Virus record (IMG/VR): IMGVR_UViG_3300047323_000042
Span: 1 to 21,465 of that record
Reading direction: 5' to 3' (one strand)
Length of the DNA: 21,465 nt
From: a virus
Each line of letters begins with the position of its first letter. Position 1 is the first letter of the stretch. The notes under the pieces are model-generated. The model was not told the DNA's origin. It saw nothing but the letters and a program-made list of their open reading frames with translations, and searched no databases. This document shows, piece by piece, positions 14,207 to 21,465 of this stretch. The position numbers and the translations under genes are program-made.

Positions 14207-15415
14207 TCAGCGGACGATACGGCAGGCAAGTTCCGGGTAAATGGCGGCGTATCCGTACAAAACGTCGATACGGCACGGCACAGTGTCGGTGCCGATCGCG
14301 TACTGACGCGAGATACGCATCGAAATGCCCTTGTGCATGCGACGCGCGCCCCATGCGCCGTACTGCGCCACGTCTTCCAAGTCAGCCGTAACCAGCGTGA
14401 AAGCGTCCTTGTGATAGGCCAGGTTGGCGGTGTAGGCGGTCGATGCCGTCACGTCCCACGTCACGACAGCCGCGTTCGCCGGGCCAGCCGAAACCGTCTG
14501 ATACTGCTGGTTCGATGCCGCGGTGTTGATCGCCGGGAAGATCGCCAGCGTTGCGTTGCCCGAGCCGTCGGCCGTTGCAGCAGCCGTCACCGTGAACTGA
14601 CGCAGCACGCCGGTCGACTGGCGGTTCTGCGGGTTCACTGCGAACACGCCAGCGATCGTGAAGGTGTCGCCCTTCGCAACCGTGCCGCCTGCGCCCAAGC
14701 CCGTAACGAGCAGCGACGAGCCGGTCTGGCCTGCGCCCGATACCGTGCCGTTGGTGCGCGTACCGGTCACGAACGTGTTCACGTTCTGATCCATGCCGAC
14801 GTCGAAGCCGAGCGACGAAGCAGCGAAAATGCCGCTTTCGTACTGCTCGCCGATCTTGCCGGACGGGTTGAACAGGCCGGCAGCGCCCTTCACCATCTTG
14901 GCGTTGGTCGACGGGTCCCACACGACCGAGCGGCGGCCGTCGCGCGGCGTTGCTTCGTTGTCGAGCTTCGCGCCTGCGTCGAGCAGCACCTGAATGTCGC
15001 TCGGGACCGTGCCGACGGTGCCGACGGTGTTCGCCACGTTGGCCGCGAGTGCCAGGCCGTCGAAATCCAGCTTGTTGGCGATGGTCGCCATTGCCGGCTT
15101 GATGTAGCGATCGGCGAACTCGTCGACGACGAGCGTCAGTTCTTGCGAGCTGAACGTGAAGTCGACGTGGAACTGGGTCGTCAGGCTGACCGGCACCGAC
15201 GATTCGTTCACGTTTTCGAGGTTCAAGTTCGGGCCAGTCGTACCGACGAAGCGGTTCGGCTTACGTGCGTTGACCGTCGAGCCGATCTTTGCGCCGGAGA
15301 CTGCGAATTCCTTGCTGTATTCGCGGTTCGTGCGCGACGTGAAAGCAAGGTTGTTCTCCAAGATCATCAGCGATTCATCGAGGATCTTGGTCGGGGTGAG
15401 AAGCGTATTTGCCAT
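14207..15415 (-). CDS. Major capsid (coat) protein, P22 gp5-like
   Basis: This 402-residue protein (P22 coat: 430) starts with NTLLTPTKILDESLMILENN and contains FHVDFTFSSQELTLVVDEFA and RYIKPAMATIANKLD, typical of the P22 coat family with its HK97-like core. Residues about 225-330 (VSGAGQTGSSLLVTGLGAGG to LAIFPAINTA) are beta-rich and match the position of the P22 inserted I-domain. The end (GTDTVPCRIDVLYGYAAIYP) returns to the core fold. Several hundred copies build the icosahedral head around the scaffold. A weak AAAGG lies 11 nt before the ATG, overlapping the end of the scaffold gene. A strong terminator follows. Confidence 0.92.
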   Translation of the reverse strand: MANTLLTPTKILDESLMILENNLAFTSRTNREYSKEFAVSGAKIGSTVNARKPNRFVGTTGPNLNLENVNESSVPVSLTTQFHVDFTFSSQELTLVVDEFADRYIKPAMATIANKLDFDGLALAANVANTVGTVGTVPSDIQVLLDAGAKLDNEATPRDGRRSVVWDPSTNAKMVKGAAGLFNPSGKIGEQYESGIFAASSLGFDVGMDQNVNTFVTGTRTNGTVSGAGQTGSSLLVTGLGAGGTVAKGDTFTIAGVFAVNPQNRQSTGVLRQFTVTAAATADGSGNATLAIFPAINTAASNQQYQTVSAGPANAAVVTWDVTASTAYTANLAYHKDAFTLVTADLEDVAQYGAWGARRMHKGISMRISRQYAIGTDTVPCRIDVLYGYAAIYPELACRIVR

Positions 15416-15422
15416 TTAAGTG

Positions 15423-16142
15423 TCAGCCTTTGTTTCGTTTCTTCCACGCGATGTATTCCGCCGTCGACGCGAACTCAGCCGGTTCGACAGGTGCGGATTT
15501 GCCGCCAACCGGGGTAATCGGTGCGGGCGCTTTGGAAACTTGTTTCGGGGGAGTGGCTTGAGCGACCTTCGCCTCTAGGCGGGCCAGTTCAAGCGCCATG
15601 CGCAACGGTGGGAGGGAAAGAACGCGCTCGGCGGCTTCGGGGTCTTGACCCAAGGCATGCAGCACCTTGTGGCCGTTATCCATCGCCGTGACGGCTTCCA
15701 GGAACTCAGCAGGAGCACCGCCAAGCATCTTGAAAGTGCGCAGCGACGAATCCCAATCAGCAGAGAATTCCTTTTTGCCTGCGTCGAATACGCTGTTGCA
15801 GGCTTCGTCGAACTTCTCTTGTTGGATCAGCCGCTTTGCTTCCGCGCGGATCTGGTCTGGCGTCATCTGCTGGCCGGGCTGGTGCTCGGTCTGCGGCTGA
15901 AGCTGTCGCAGTTGCGCTTCGAGTGCTTCGCGCTGTCGCTTTTCCTCGTGTTTCTCACGCGTTAGCTGGTCGATTCGCCGTTGGACCCAATCACTCTTGG
16001 GTTTTTCCTGCTGCGGCTGCTCGGCTGCTTGCGTGCTTTGCTCGGCGCCCGGTTCCGTGCTGACTTCTGCGGGCTGTTGCGCCTGTTCCTGCTCCGTAGG
16101 CGTGACGTTTTCAAGCTGTGATGCGTTGTCTTCGATTTGCAT
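15423..16142 (-). CDS. Scaffolding protein
   Basis: This protein of about 239 residues is highly charged and helical: an acidic, Gln/Glu/Pro-rich N-terminus (about 1-45), a basic coiled-coil stretch (DWVQRRIDQLTREKHEEKRQ onward), a middle helical domain, a Pro-rich linker and a basic C-terminus (EYIAWKKRNKG). A short basic helix at the end is how P22 scaffold binds coat. Its place directly before coat and after the portal is that of P22 gene 8. ATG 16142 is chosen; a TTG at 16154 would add four residues, and neither has a clear Shine-Dalgarno sequence. No protease motif is seen, so the scaffold probably leaves intact, as in P22. Confidence 0.85.
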   Translation of the reverse strand: MQIEDNASQLENVTPTEQEQAQQPAEVSTEPGAEQSTQAAEQPQQEKPKSDWVQRRIDQLTREKHEEKRQREALEAQLRQLQPQTEHQPGQQMTPDQIRAEAKRLIQQEKFDEACNSVFDAGKKEFSADWDSSLRTFKMLGGAPAEFLEAVTAMDNGHKVLHALGQDPEAAERVLSLPPLRMALELARLEAKVAQATPPKQVSKAPAPITPVGGKSAPVEPAEFASTAEYIAWKKRNKG

Positions 16143-16205
16143 GGACTGAGCCAAGGATTGAGCCCGGTGATGCCGCGCCGGTACGGTGGTTAATGCGAAT
16201 TCGGT

Positions 16206-16514
16206 TTAGCGCTGGCCGCCGATGATGTATTGCTCAGCCGCCGGCACGATTGCGCCAGCCGTCGTGTTCACGAACTGGATCGCCAGCGTGTTCGCCGCGG
16301 ACACACGCACGTTGCCGATGCTCAGACCGACCTGATGCGATGCCTTGTTGATGTCGATCGAGTCGCCGAGCTGCAAGCCTGGCACGGCGAACGTCTGCTC
16401 TGCGCTGGTGTTGGCGCCGACCGATGCCGGCGTGAGCGTCTGGCGGATGATGAACAGCGTGCTTACCGGCGTCTGGTTCGAGCCGTCCTGCAAAATTCCG
16501 ATGTAGCCGGGCAT
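16206..16514 (-). CDS. Small beta-rich capsid-associated protein (possible decoration protein)
   Basis: This is a 102-residue protein. Alternating strands (SVGANTSAEQTFAVPGLQLG, GLSIGNVRVSAANTLAIQFV, NTTAGAIVPAAEQYIIGGQR) suggest one beta sandwich. It has no enzyme motif, membrane segment or signal peptide. The position between portal and scaffold, together with small size and beta content, fits a head decoration, cement or portal-associated protein. AAGGA 7 nt before the ATG overlaps the portal stop codon (TAAGGA). The family is familiar in phage genomes of GC-rich hosts, but its function is not known to me. Confidence 0.6.
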   Translation of the reverse strand: MPGYIGILQDGSNQTPVSTLFIIRQTLTPASVGANTSAEQTFAVPGLQLGDSIDINKASHQVGLSIGNVRVSAANTLAIQFVNTTAGAIVPAAEQYIIGGQR

Positions 16515-16523
16515 TCTTGTTCC

Positions 16524-18638
16524 TTATTGAGCGGGCAAAGAAAAACCCGCACTAGGCGGGCTCGGTTGTTGTTGCATCTGCTGCATGGGGTCAGGCGGTG
16601 GAGCGCCGCCATCTGGCGCGCCGGTCTGCATCATCTGCATGACGACTTGCGTTGCAACATGCGCGATCACCTGCGGGTCGATCTCGGGCAGCGCAGCAAT
16701 GCGCCGGGTTTCGGCGTCGTATGCTTTGATGTTCGTTTCCTGCTGATCCTGTCCCTGCTGCGCCTCTTGAAGCTGCTGCGACAGGTGCTCGATCATCTGG
16801 CCCATGTGCGCCATCTTCTGCTGCATGTCCTGCTCTTGCGGGCTCGGACCTTCGCCCAAGATCGCAGGCGGGATCGTGCGATGCAGACGTTCTGCCACTT
16901 CCTCGGCCATCGGGAAGTCAGCAGCCTTGAACAGCAGGTCGCCGGCAACCTTCATGAGCTCCTGATCCTGGCCCATGATCTGAGTCAGCGCGTTGAATGC
17001 TTCCTGACGGCGCGTTTCGTAGTTCGGGCCGACCTCGACAGTCACGTCGTAACGCCCGATGCCGGGGTTGAAGATCAGTTGCACGTCTGAGCCGCGCTCC
17101 TTCTCAGGCGGCGCCGGCTGGCCGTCAGGCGTACCGACCGGATGCGGCTGGTCCGGATCGAACTGCGCGAACGTCTCTGTGCCGTCCTCGCCGATGATGC
17201 GAATCACTCGCGCCGTGTCGTAAATCTTCGGGATCAGGTCAATCAGCACGCGTCCAGTGAAGCGAATGGCGCGCGCAACGTTGTCAATAAAGTGATACGT
17301 CGCACGATCGCCCTGCCGCTGGCGCGCCTGGATCGCCACGCCTGCTTGCGCGTTCGACTGCTGGCCGAACTGCTCCTGATACTGGCCCGACGCCATCATC
17401 AGTTCCTGCTGCGCCGTTTGCATGCCTTGCAGGTACGCAGAAGCGCCTACAGGAGGCTGCTCGCGCTGCGGACGCTCAATGGGCTGCCCGTCCTCTCGCA
17501 GCCCGTTGTAGGGCAGATACGGCAGGTTGTCCTTGTTCGCGTTCGCCCACTCGGATTCGAATCCCTCGAATGCTTCGACGGGGCCGACGAAAGGCGTCTT
17601 CGTCTGAAGCGCGATGTACTCGACCTGTGCGCTGCTCATGTAGTTATACATGCGCTGCGCGTCTTTCATGCTGCGCGTGTGACCCTTGCGCTCGATCTTG
17701 CCGTCGATGACGATCTCTTCGCCGATCACGCGCACGATCGGGACATAACGCCCCGCCCACGGCTTTTCGTCGATGACCGTATCGCCAGCGATCAGATACC
17801 AGGTGATCTGCGGCGAGCTCACCGGGCGCTTCTGCACGCTCGGATCGTTCTCAATGACCTTGCGCTCTGCCGGATCTTGCACGTCTGACAGCATCATCGG
17901 GCCGTTGACCGGATGATTGATGAGCGTGTCAGTCTTCGTCGTCTTGCGGAAGTACTCGCAGACGCGGATCTTGTCCTTCGACAGCCAGGCGCTGCCGGTC
18001 GTGTCGTCACCAAACGCCACGCTGCGCGCTTCCTCGCCCGGATAGGTCGCCTCGAACTCAGTCTTCGACATGTCTTCGAAGACAAAGCCGTACTTGGCAT
18101 CCGAGCCGTCGGCCGACTCGATGTCGCAGTCGAGATAGACCGTCAGCGGGTTCTTGACGCGGCGCAGGAATATCTCTTGGTCAAAAGAGCCGTCGTGCGC
18201 GTACTCACACACCACACGCCAATACCCGATGCCGGCCTGTACAGCAAACTCCGTCGCCGTGTCGTAGACGATCTCGGCGTGCGAGTTGTACTCGATATGA
18301 CGAACAATCCCGTCAAGAATCTTCGCGATTTCAATATCAGCGTCACCGTCGACCGGCAGCGTCTTGACCGACGGCTTGTTCTGTTTCGCATCGTTGATGA
18401 TCTGCAGATTGTGCTGGCGCGTCTTGTTGATCGTCAGGCAGGGACGGCTGTCGCCATCGCGCGCATTGCGGATCTGGTCGGGCCATTGCCAGCCGTTGTC
18501 ACTGTCGCCATTGGCAAACTTCAGATCTTCGACGAAGCGCTTGCGGAACTCGCTTTCGTGTTCCTCGCAGCGTGCGAAACGCTCTTTCGCCTCAGCGACA
18601 ATCTTTGCCTTCGGGTCTTCCTGCTTTTTGCGTGCCAT
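16524..18638 (-). CDS. Portal protein, P22 gp1-like
   Basis: This 704-residue protein (P22: 725) contains family features in order: an N-terminal helix (KAKIVAEAKERFARCEEHES), WPDQIRNAR and RPCLTINKTRQHNLQIINDA (about 50-90), a central stem/wing region (GIGYWRVVCEYAHDGSFDQE; RSMKDAQRMYNYMSSAQVEY) and the Gln-rich stretch with ARQRQGDRATYHFIDN. Then comes a long helical, Gln/Met/Pro-rich C-terminus resembling the P22 portal barrel. Twelve copies form the DNA entry channel that binds terminase and later the gp4-like adaptor. Its ATG abuts the terL stop (TAAATG). A terminator hairpin lies within its last codons. Confidence 0.92.
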   Translation of the reverse strand: MARKKQEDPKAKIVAEAKERFARCEEHESEFRKRFVEDLKFANGDSDNGWQWPDQIRNARDGDSRPCLTINKTRQHNLQIINDAKQNKPSVKTLPVDGDADIEIAKILDGIVRHIEYNSHAEIVYDTATEFAVQAGIGYWRVVCEYAHDGSFDQEIFLRRVKNPLTVYLDCDIESADGSDAKYGFVFEDMSKTEFEATYPGEEARSVAFGDDTTGSAWLSKDKIRVCEYFRKTTKTDTLINHPVNGPMMLSDVQDPAERKVIENDPSVQKRPVSSPQITWYLIAGDTVIDEKPWAGRYVPIVRVIGEEIVIDGKIERKGHTRSMKDAQRMYNYMSSAQVEYIALQTKTPFVGPVEAFEGFESEWANANKDNLPYLPYNGLREDGQPIERPQREQPPVGASAYLQGMQTAQQELMMASGQYQEQFGQQSNAQAGVAIQARQRQGDRATYHFIDNVARAIRFTGRVLIDLIPKIYDTARVIRIIGEDGTETFAQFDPDQPHPVGTPDGQPAPPEKERGSDVQLIFNPGIGRYDVTVEVGPNYETRRQEAFNALTQIMGQDQELMKVAGDLLFKAADFPMAEEVAERLHRTIPPAILGEGPSPQEQDMQQKMAHMGQMIEHLSQQLQEAQQGQDQQETNIKAYDAETRRIAALPEIDPQVIAHVATQVVMQMMQTGAPDGGAPPPDPMQQMQQQPSPPSAGFSLPAQ
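16541..16560 (-). terminator. Intrinsic terminator embedded in the 3' end of the portal gene
   Basis: On the - strand CCCGC-CTAGT-GCGGG (arms 16556-16560 and 16546-16550) is followed by TTTTTC. The hairpin is coding: it lies about 15 nt before the portal stop codon, so RNA polymerase would stop before completing the gene unless it reads through or ribosomes melt the hairpin. The stem is short (5 bp), so it is probably weak or attenuating. Confidence 0.6.
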
Positions 18639-19874
18639 TTATGCGAGCCAGCCGCCAGCACCGACAATCGTGCGACGGACAATAGGTTTCTGTGGTTTCG
18701 GAGCCTTGCCGGCGCGTCGTGCGCCCTCGCAGGCGTATCGCAGCGCGTCGATGACGTGGTTGTCCTTGTCTTCGAGCATCGGCAGGATGGCGCCCGTCAG
18801 CGGGTCTTCCTTGTACTTGTAGAGCGTGAGCTCGTCGATCAGGTGCTTGCAGCGCGGATGAACGATGATGTCGAACGACTTCAGGAACTCGACGCCCTCT
18901 TCCAGCGATTTCGCGCCCTTAATGGCCGGCCGGATCTTCGGAAAGCCGTTCTTCTGCATGTGGCTGATCGTCTCGGGTCGCGCTGAGTCAGCCGTGATCG
19001 GCCACTTCTCTGCGTCAGGCACGCCCATGAACAGTTCCGGCAAGTTCACGATCTCGCAGCCGACCATGTACGCCTCATAATCGACGTACAGCAGGTTCCC
19101 TTCGATGTCGCAGCGGATCAGCACGCTTGGATCGACAGAGAAGCCCCAATCCGCGCCGAGCCGGTGAATCGTTCCTGCCGGCCGTTCGAATTCCTCGATA
19201 CGCCAGTTCTTGAATACGCGCGCTTCGCTGTTCTGCTGGTATGCGCCAAGCCAGATGTGAGCGTATTTGTCCGGGTCGCGCCGCTTGTCGTACTCCATTT
19301 CAATGCGCAGCTCGTCAGGCAGCCACGGATTGTCCATGTAGTTCGCCTCGACCACGACAGCGCCAGGCGGCGGTTCGTCGCCCCGCAGCAGCGCATCCAC
19401 CGGGTCTGTCGACTCGCGCGGGTTCCATGAGAACCAAAGCTCCGACCCTGGCTTGCGGATCGTCGGGCGCAGCAGGTCAAGCGATCGCTGGCTCAGGCTC
19501 TGCGCTTCTTCCACCCATGCGATGTCGAAGCCTTCCAGCGACTTGATCGACTCCGCGGTATGGTTCTGCATGCCCTGAAACATAATCAGGCCGCCATGCG
19601 TCGACTTGATCTGCGCGTCTTGCACGTCGAAGTAGGCGCCGGCATTGAGCGCGGCAATCTTCCCTTCGAGCAGCTTCTTGACCGACTGCTTGAGCGACTT
19701 CTGAACCTCACGCACGCACACCGCATCGGTCTTTTCCATCACCGAGCGCTCAATCAACATCTCGCCGAAGAAGTGCGATTTACCCGAGCCCCGCCCGCCG
19801 TGCCCGCCCTTGTAGCGCGCGGGATCAAGCAGCGGGACGAATACCTTAGGCGTTTGAATTTGGAGGATTGACAA
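18639..19874 (-). CDS. terL: Terminase large subunit (PBSX/Terminase_3 type)
   Basis: This DNA-packaging ATPase and nuclease has 411 residues. The Walker A motif GGRGSGKS (about 26-33, K32) is followed by Walker B FDIAWVEEA (about 116-124) with the catalytic Glu and the coupling motif SWNP (about 149-152). The nuclease domain shows D242 (ADWGF), D296 (TADSARPE) and D386 (NHVIDALRY), the RNase H-like acidic triad. It docks on the portal and cuts concatemers; relatives package by headful. The only usable start is TTG at 19874: the codon before it is an in-frame TAA, and the next Met comes after Walker A. The first 29 nt overlap the putative small subunit gene, so coupled translation is likely. 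Confidence 0.93.
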   Translation of the reverse strand: MSILQIQTPKVFVPLLDPARYKGGHGGRGSGKSHFFGEMLIERSVMEKTDAVCVREVQKSLKQSVKKLLEGKIAALNAGAYFDVQDAQIKSTHGGLIMFQGMQNHTAESIKSLEGFDIAWVEEAQSLSQRSLDLLRPTIRKPGSELWFSWNPRESTDPVDALLRGDEPPPGAVVVEANYMDNPWLPDELRIEMEYDKRRDPDKYAHIWLGAYQQNSEARVFKNWRIEEFERPAGTIHRLGADWGFSVDPSVLIRCDIEGNLLYVDYEAYMVGCEIVNLPELFMGVPDAEKWPITADSARPETISHMQKNGFPKIRPAIKGAKSLEEGVEFLKSFDIIVHPRCKHLIDELTLYKYKEDPLTGAILPMLEDKDNHVIDALRYACEGARRAGKAPKPQKPIVRRTIVGAGGWLA

Positions 19875-20136
19875 TTACGCGCTCGATCTTGGTTATGGCG
19901 ATCGGGTCGCCGTCCTTGCCGGACATCTCAACCGCCTGCGTGGACTTGCCATAGCCGCGGTCAAGCAACTCTTTCGCCGCCGCGATCCGAGCCGAGTCGT
20001 TCTCGCTCGTCGTCAGGATCGTGGCAAGCATCGCTATCGCTTCCGGCGCGTGGTTCTGTGCCAACGCCCGTATGTCTGCCGTGATCTTGTTCGGCGTGCC
20101 CCTGACCCGGCCGCCGGTTTTCACACCTTTAGCCAT
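19846..20136 (-). CDS. Putative terminase small subunit (DNA-recognition partner)
   Basis: This 96-residue protein begins AKGVKTGGRVRGTPNKITAD, the basic GGR-x-x-GTPNK signature of a phage protein family regularly found just before large terminases. A helical core follows (EAIAMLATILTTSENDSARI, AAAKELLDRGYGKSTQAVEM). The basic start and helices suit binding to packaging-site DNA. It overlaps terL by 29 nt. The ATG at 20136 has only a weak ribosome-binding site. Identification as TerS rests mainly on position; some databases call such proteins hypothetical (DUF5681-like). Confidence 0.6.
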   Translation of the reverse strand: MAKGVKTGGRVRGTPNKITADIRALAQNHAPEAIAMLATILTTSENDSARIAAAKELLDRGYGKSTQAVEMSGKDGDPIAITKIERVIVNPPNSNA

Positions 20137-20342
20137 GTGTCTAATTCCGTCTAAATCAATCTACTTTTGAGGGTGCGCGCTCACGCCCTGTCTGTGTTCT
20201 GCGTAGCTGACCTACGCGGAGCGGAGCGCGCGAAAGAGGGTTGCCGCACCCGGCGCGACCAGAGTTCCCTTGCGGGCGGAGTGATCGCTTCCTCGACCTG
20301 TGCGGCTGACACTGTTGTCCCACCTGTGCCTGGGGTGATGTC
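20137..20342. other. Gene-free structured region upstream of the terminase genes
   Basis: This 206-bp region has no convincing ORF. It contains a nested inverted repeat: an outer pair GCGCGCT (20175-20181) with AGCGCGC (20225-20231), enclosing a hairpin GCGTAG-CTGAC-CTACGC (20201-20217). Two copies of ACCTGTGC occur at 20296 and 20322, 26 bp apart. No T-tract follows the hairpins. It could hold a packaging (pac) site, a promoter region or a structured 5' leader for the terminase message; nothing in the sequence decides between these. Confidence 0.4.
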
Positions 20343-20555
20343 TTAGTGCGCTGCCCTGCCGCGCGCCATGATCTTGGCTGCGGCCTCGAACAGGTCGATC
20401 AGTTGGTCATCTTCGTAACAGTCCGTGCGGGCTGCTATCTGCTTCGCCGCGTCCTCGCCCATGTCGATCGCGCCTGTTGCGTACATGTGGCTCATTGCGA
20501 CCGCCAGCGCGTCGCAGAGCGTGTCGATGTCGGCGTGAGGGTCGATGCGACTCAT
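20343..20555 (-). CDS. Small acidic hypothetical protein (70 aa)
   Basis: This is a 70-residue, acidic, mainly helical protein (SRIDPHADIDTLCDALAVAM, IDMGEDAAKQIAARTDCYED, LIDLFEAAAKIMARGRAAH). It has no membrane segment and no known motif. It overlaps the metallophosphoesterase stop by 4 nt (ATGA), with GAGG 5 nt before its ATG, so it is very likely expressed with that gene. Function unknown. Confidence 0.65.
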   Translation of the reverse strand: MSRIDPHADIDTLCDALAVAMSHMYATGAIDMGEDAAKQIAARTDCYEDDQLIDLFEAAAKIMARGRAAH

Positions 20556-21445
20556 GCCATCCTCTGTCCGCGGAAATACGCCTTGCCGTCATCCCGCACC
20601 GAGCAGAACTCAGGCATCAGCAATTCGCCATCGCGCCACGTCAGCACCGCAAAGCCGCTCTGCCAGTTCGCATTGCGCCCGGTCAGGTAGTGGAACTCGT
20701 CTTGCTCGGGATCGGCCAGCATGCCTGTCTCGATGCCGTAGCGCAGTTTCCCAAACCCGCGGAACTGGACGCATTGCAGGCGGTGCGTGTGGCCGGTGAT
20801 GATGTGATAGCCGGCGCCCTTCACCACGTTGTTGTAGGCGGCATGCATCCCATTGGCGACGCTGTGGATAATCACAGTGTCGGCGTTCACGTCGATGCGA
20901 TAGCTGTCTTTCCACGCCGGCAGATGGTCGGCCAGCGCAAAGCCTGCGATGCCCTCGTATTCCGGTGCGGCGTGAGCCAGGCGGCTGTCGAACCGGATGT
21001 CGTGGTTGCCGATCGTGCGAAGCAGCTTCATGCCTCGCGCGGCGCCCTCGATGTCGCTTAAGCGCTCGCGGACGGCTTCGAGCTCGTCCTTGACGCTGTA
21101 CGTCTTCTGCCAGCCGATGCGCGCGTGCTTGCTGATACGGGCGCCGTCGAGCAAGTCGCCATTCAGAACGACGGCCTTAACGTCGCCGGCATGTTCCGCG
21201 ATCACGTTGCAGAACGCCTTGTGCGCGGTCGTGATGAGCTTCGGCGAGTAGTGAGCGTCGGAGCCGATGACGATCGAGCCATTGCGGATCGCCAGCGTGT
21301 TGATGACCTTGTTCTCAGCGATCGTCAGCTCGACGTCACGCTTTGCCTTCAGGCGGTCGCGGAACGTGCTTTCTGCGATGCCGTGCGCCCGAGCTGCTGC
21401 GCGAATGCTGCCGTGTGTGTCGACGGCCTTCTGAAAGTCGATCAA
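20552..21445 (-). CDS. Calcineurin-like metallophosphoesterase with N-terminal helix-turn-helix
   Basis: This is a protein of about 297 residues. Residues about 12-35 (GSIRAAARAHGIAESTFRDR) form a helix-turn-helix of the Psq/homeodomain-like kind. The catalytic domain shows the metal ligands of calcineurin-like phosphoesterases in order: SDAH (D63, H65), NGDLLDG (D97), GNHD (N147, H148), a later His (H194, VIIHSV) and GHTH (H219, H221). It should hydrolyse phosphodiester bonds with two metal ions; a nucleic-acid substrate is suggested by the HTH but unproven. The start is taken as TTG at 21445, after GGAGG with 4 nt between. The frame stays open to the window edge, so an upstream start cannot be excluded. 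It begins the visible late gene array. Confidence 0.82.
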   Translation of the reverse strand: MIDFQKAVDTHGSIRAAARAHGIAESTFRDRLKAKRDVELTIAENKVINTLAIRNGSIVIGSDAHYSPKLITTAHKAFCNVIAEHAGDVKAVVLNGDLLDGARISKHARIGWQKTYSVKDELEAVRERLSDIEGAARGMKLLRTIGNHDIRFDSRLAHAAPEYEGIAGFALADHLPAWKDSYRIDVNADTVIIHSVANGMHAAYNNVVKGAGYHIITGHTHRLQCVQFRGFGKLRYGIETGMLADPEQDEFHYLTGRNANWQSGFAVLTWRDGELLMPEFCSVRDDGKAYFRGQRMA

Positions 21446-21465
21446 GCAGCCTCCAATGACTGAGC

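Noticed and set aside
14151-14354. N-terminal extension of the PKW-motif protein
   Set aside because: It crosses a strong terminator and enters the coat gene; ATG 14150 has GAGGG upstream.
14144-15517. Long + strand open frame opposite the coat gene
   Set aside because: It mirrors the coat gene codons, is highly Arg/Val-biased as expected from GC-rich antisense, and has no domain. The coat gene on the - strand is unmistakable.

Overview
The window looks like part of a temperate, P22-like podovirus genome, either a prophage or a phage-plasmid, from a GC-rich betaproteobacterium of the Burkholderia type. That host is inferred from codon and GC character and from protein style; no host gene is present. 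Gene content and order follow the P22-type virion plan: small and large terminase, P22-type portal, scaffold, P22-type coat with an inserted domain, gp4-like and gp10-like tail accessory factors, three ejection proteins and a beta-helix tailspike. Homology is assigned by recognising families and motifs by eye; no search was run.

Left end, + strand (1-2143). This holds a 5'-truncated ribbon-helix-helix protein, a winged-helix replication-type protein that overlaps it by 1 nt, and a 214-bp gene-free stretch that looks like a replication origin. The stretch has a 17-bp AT-rich palindrome, three copies of GCCGCTNNCCAGCGGC spaced 32-33 bp apart, and two DnaA-box sequences. A small unknown ORF and an FkbM/METTL24-like methyltransferase follow. 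Sampled lines here are about 52-55% G+C, against about 67% in a sampled late-gene line.

Rest of the window, - strand (2140-21445), read right to left. An HTH-metallophosphoesterase and a small ORF lead into a structured 206-bp gap. Then come the putative small terminase and large terminase (TTG start), portal, a small beta protein, scaffold, coat, a small PKW-repeat protein, gp4-like and gp10-like proteins, a fibre/needle-position protein, a small structural protein, a cupin, three ejection proteins and the tailspike. A lysis cassette (one-TM protein, T4-type lysozyme, 3-TM holin) and a small appendage protein end the array. Most genes abut or overlap by 1-4 nt. Four intrinsic terminators pointing the same way punctuate the array: inside the portal 3' end, after coat, after the last ejection protein and after the tailspike. 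A read-through late promoter or antiterminator system, or internal promoters, is therefore implied.

The most interesting parts are the replication origin beside a possible partition protein (a phage-plasmid hypothesis), the methyltransferase cargo gene convergent with the late operon, the terminator-punctuated late operon, and a beta domain shared by the tailspike and another tail protein.
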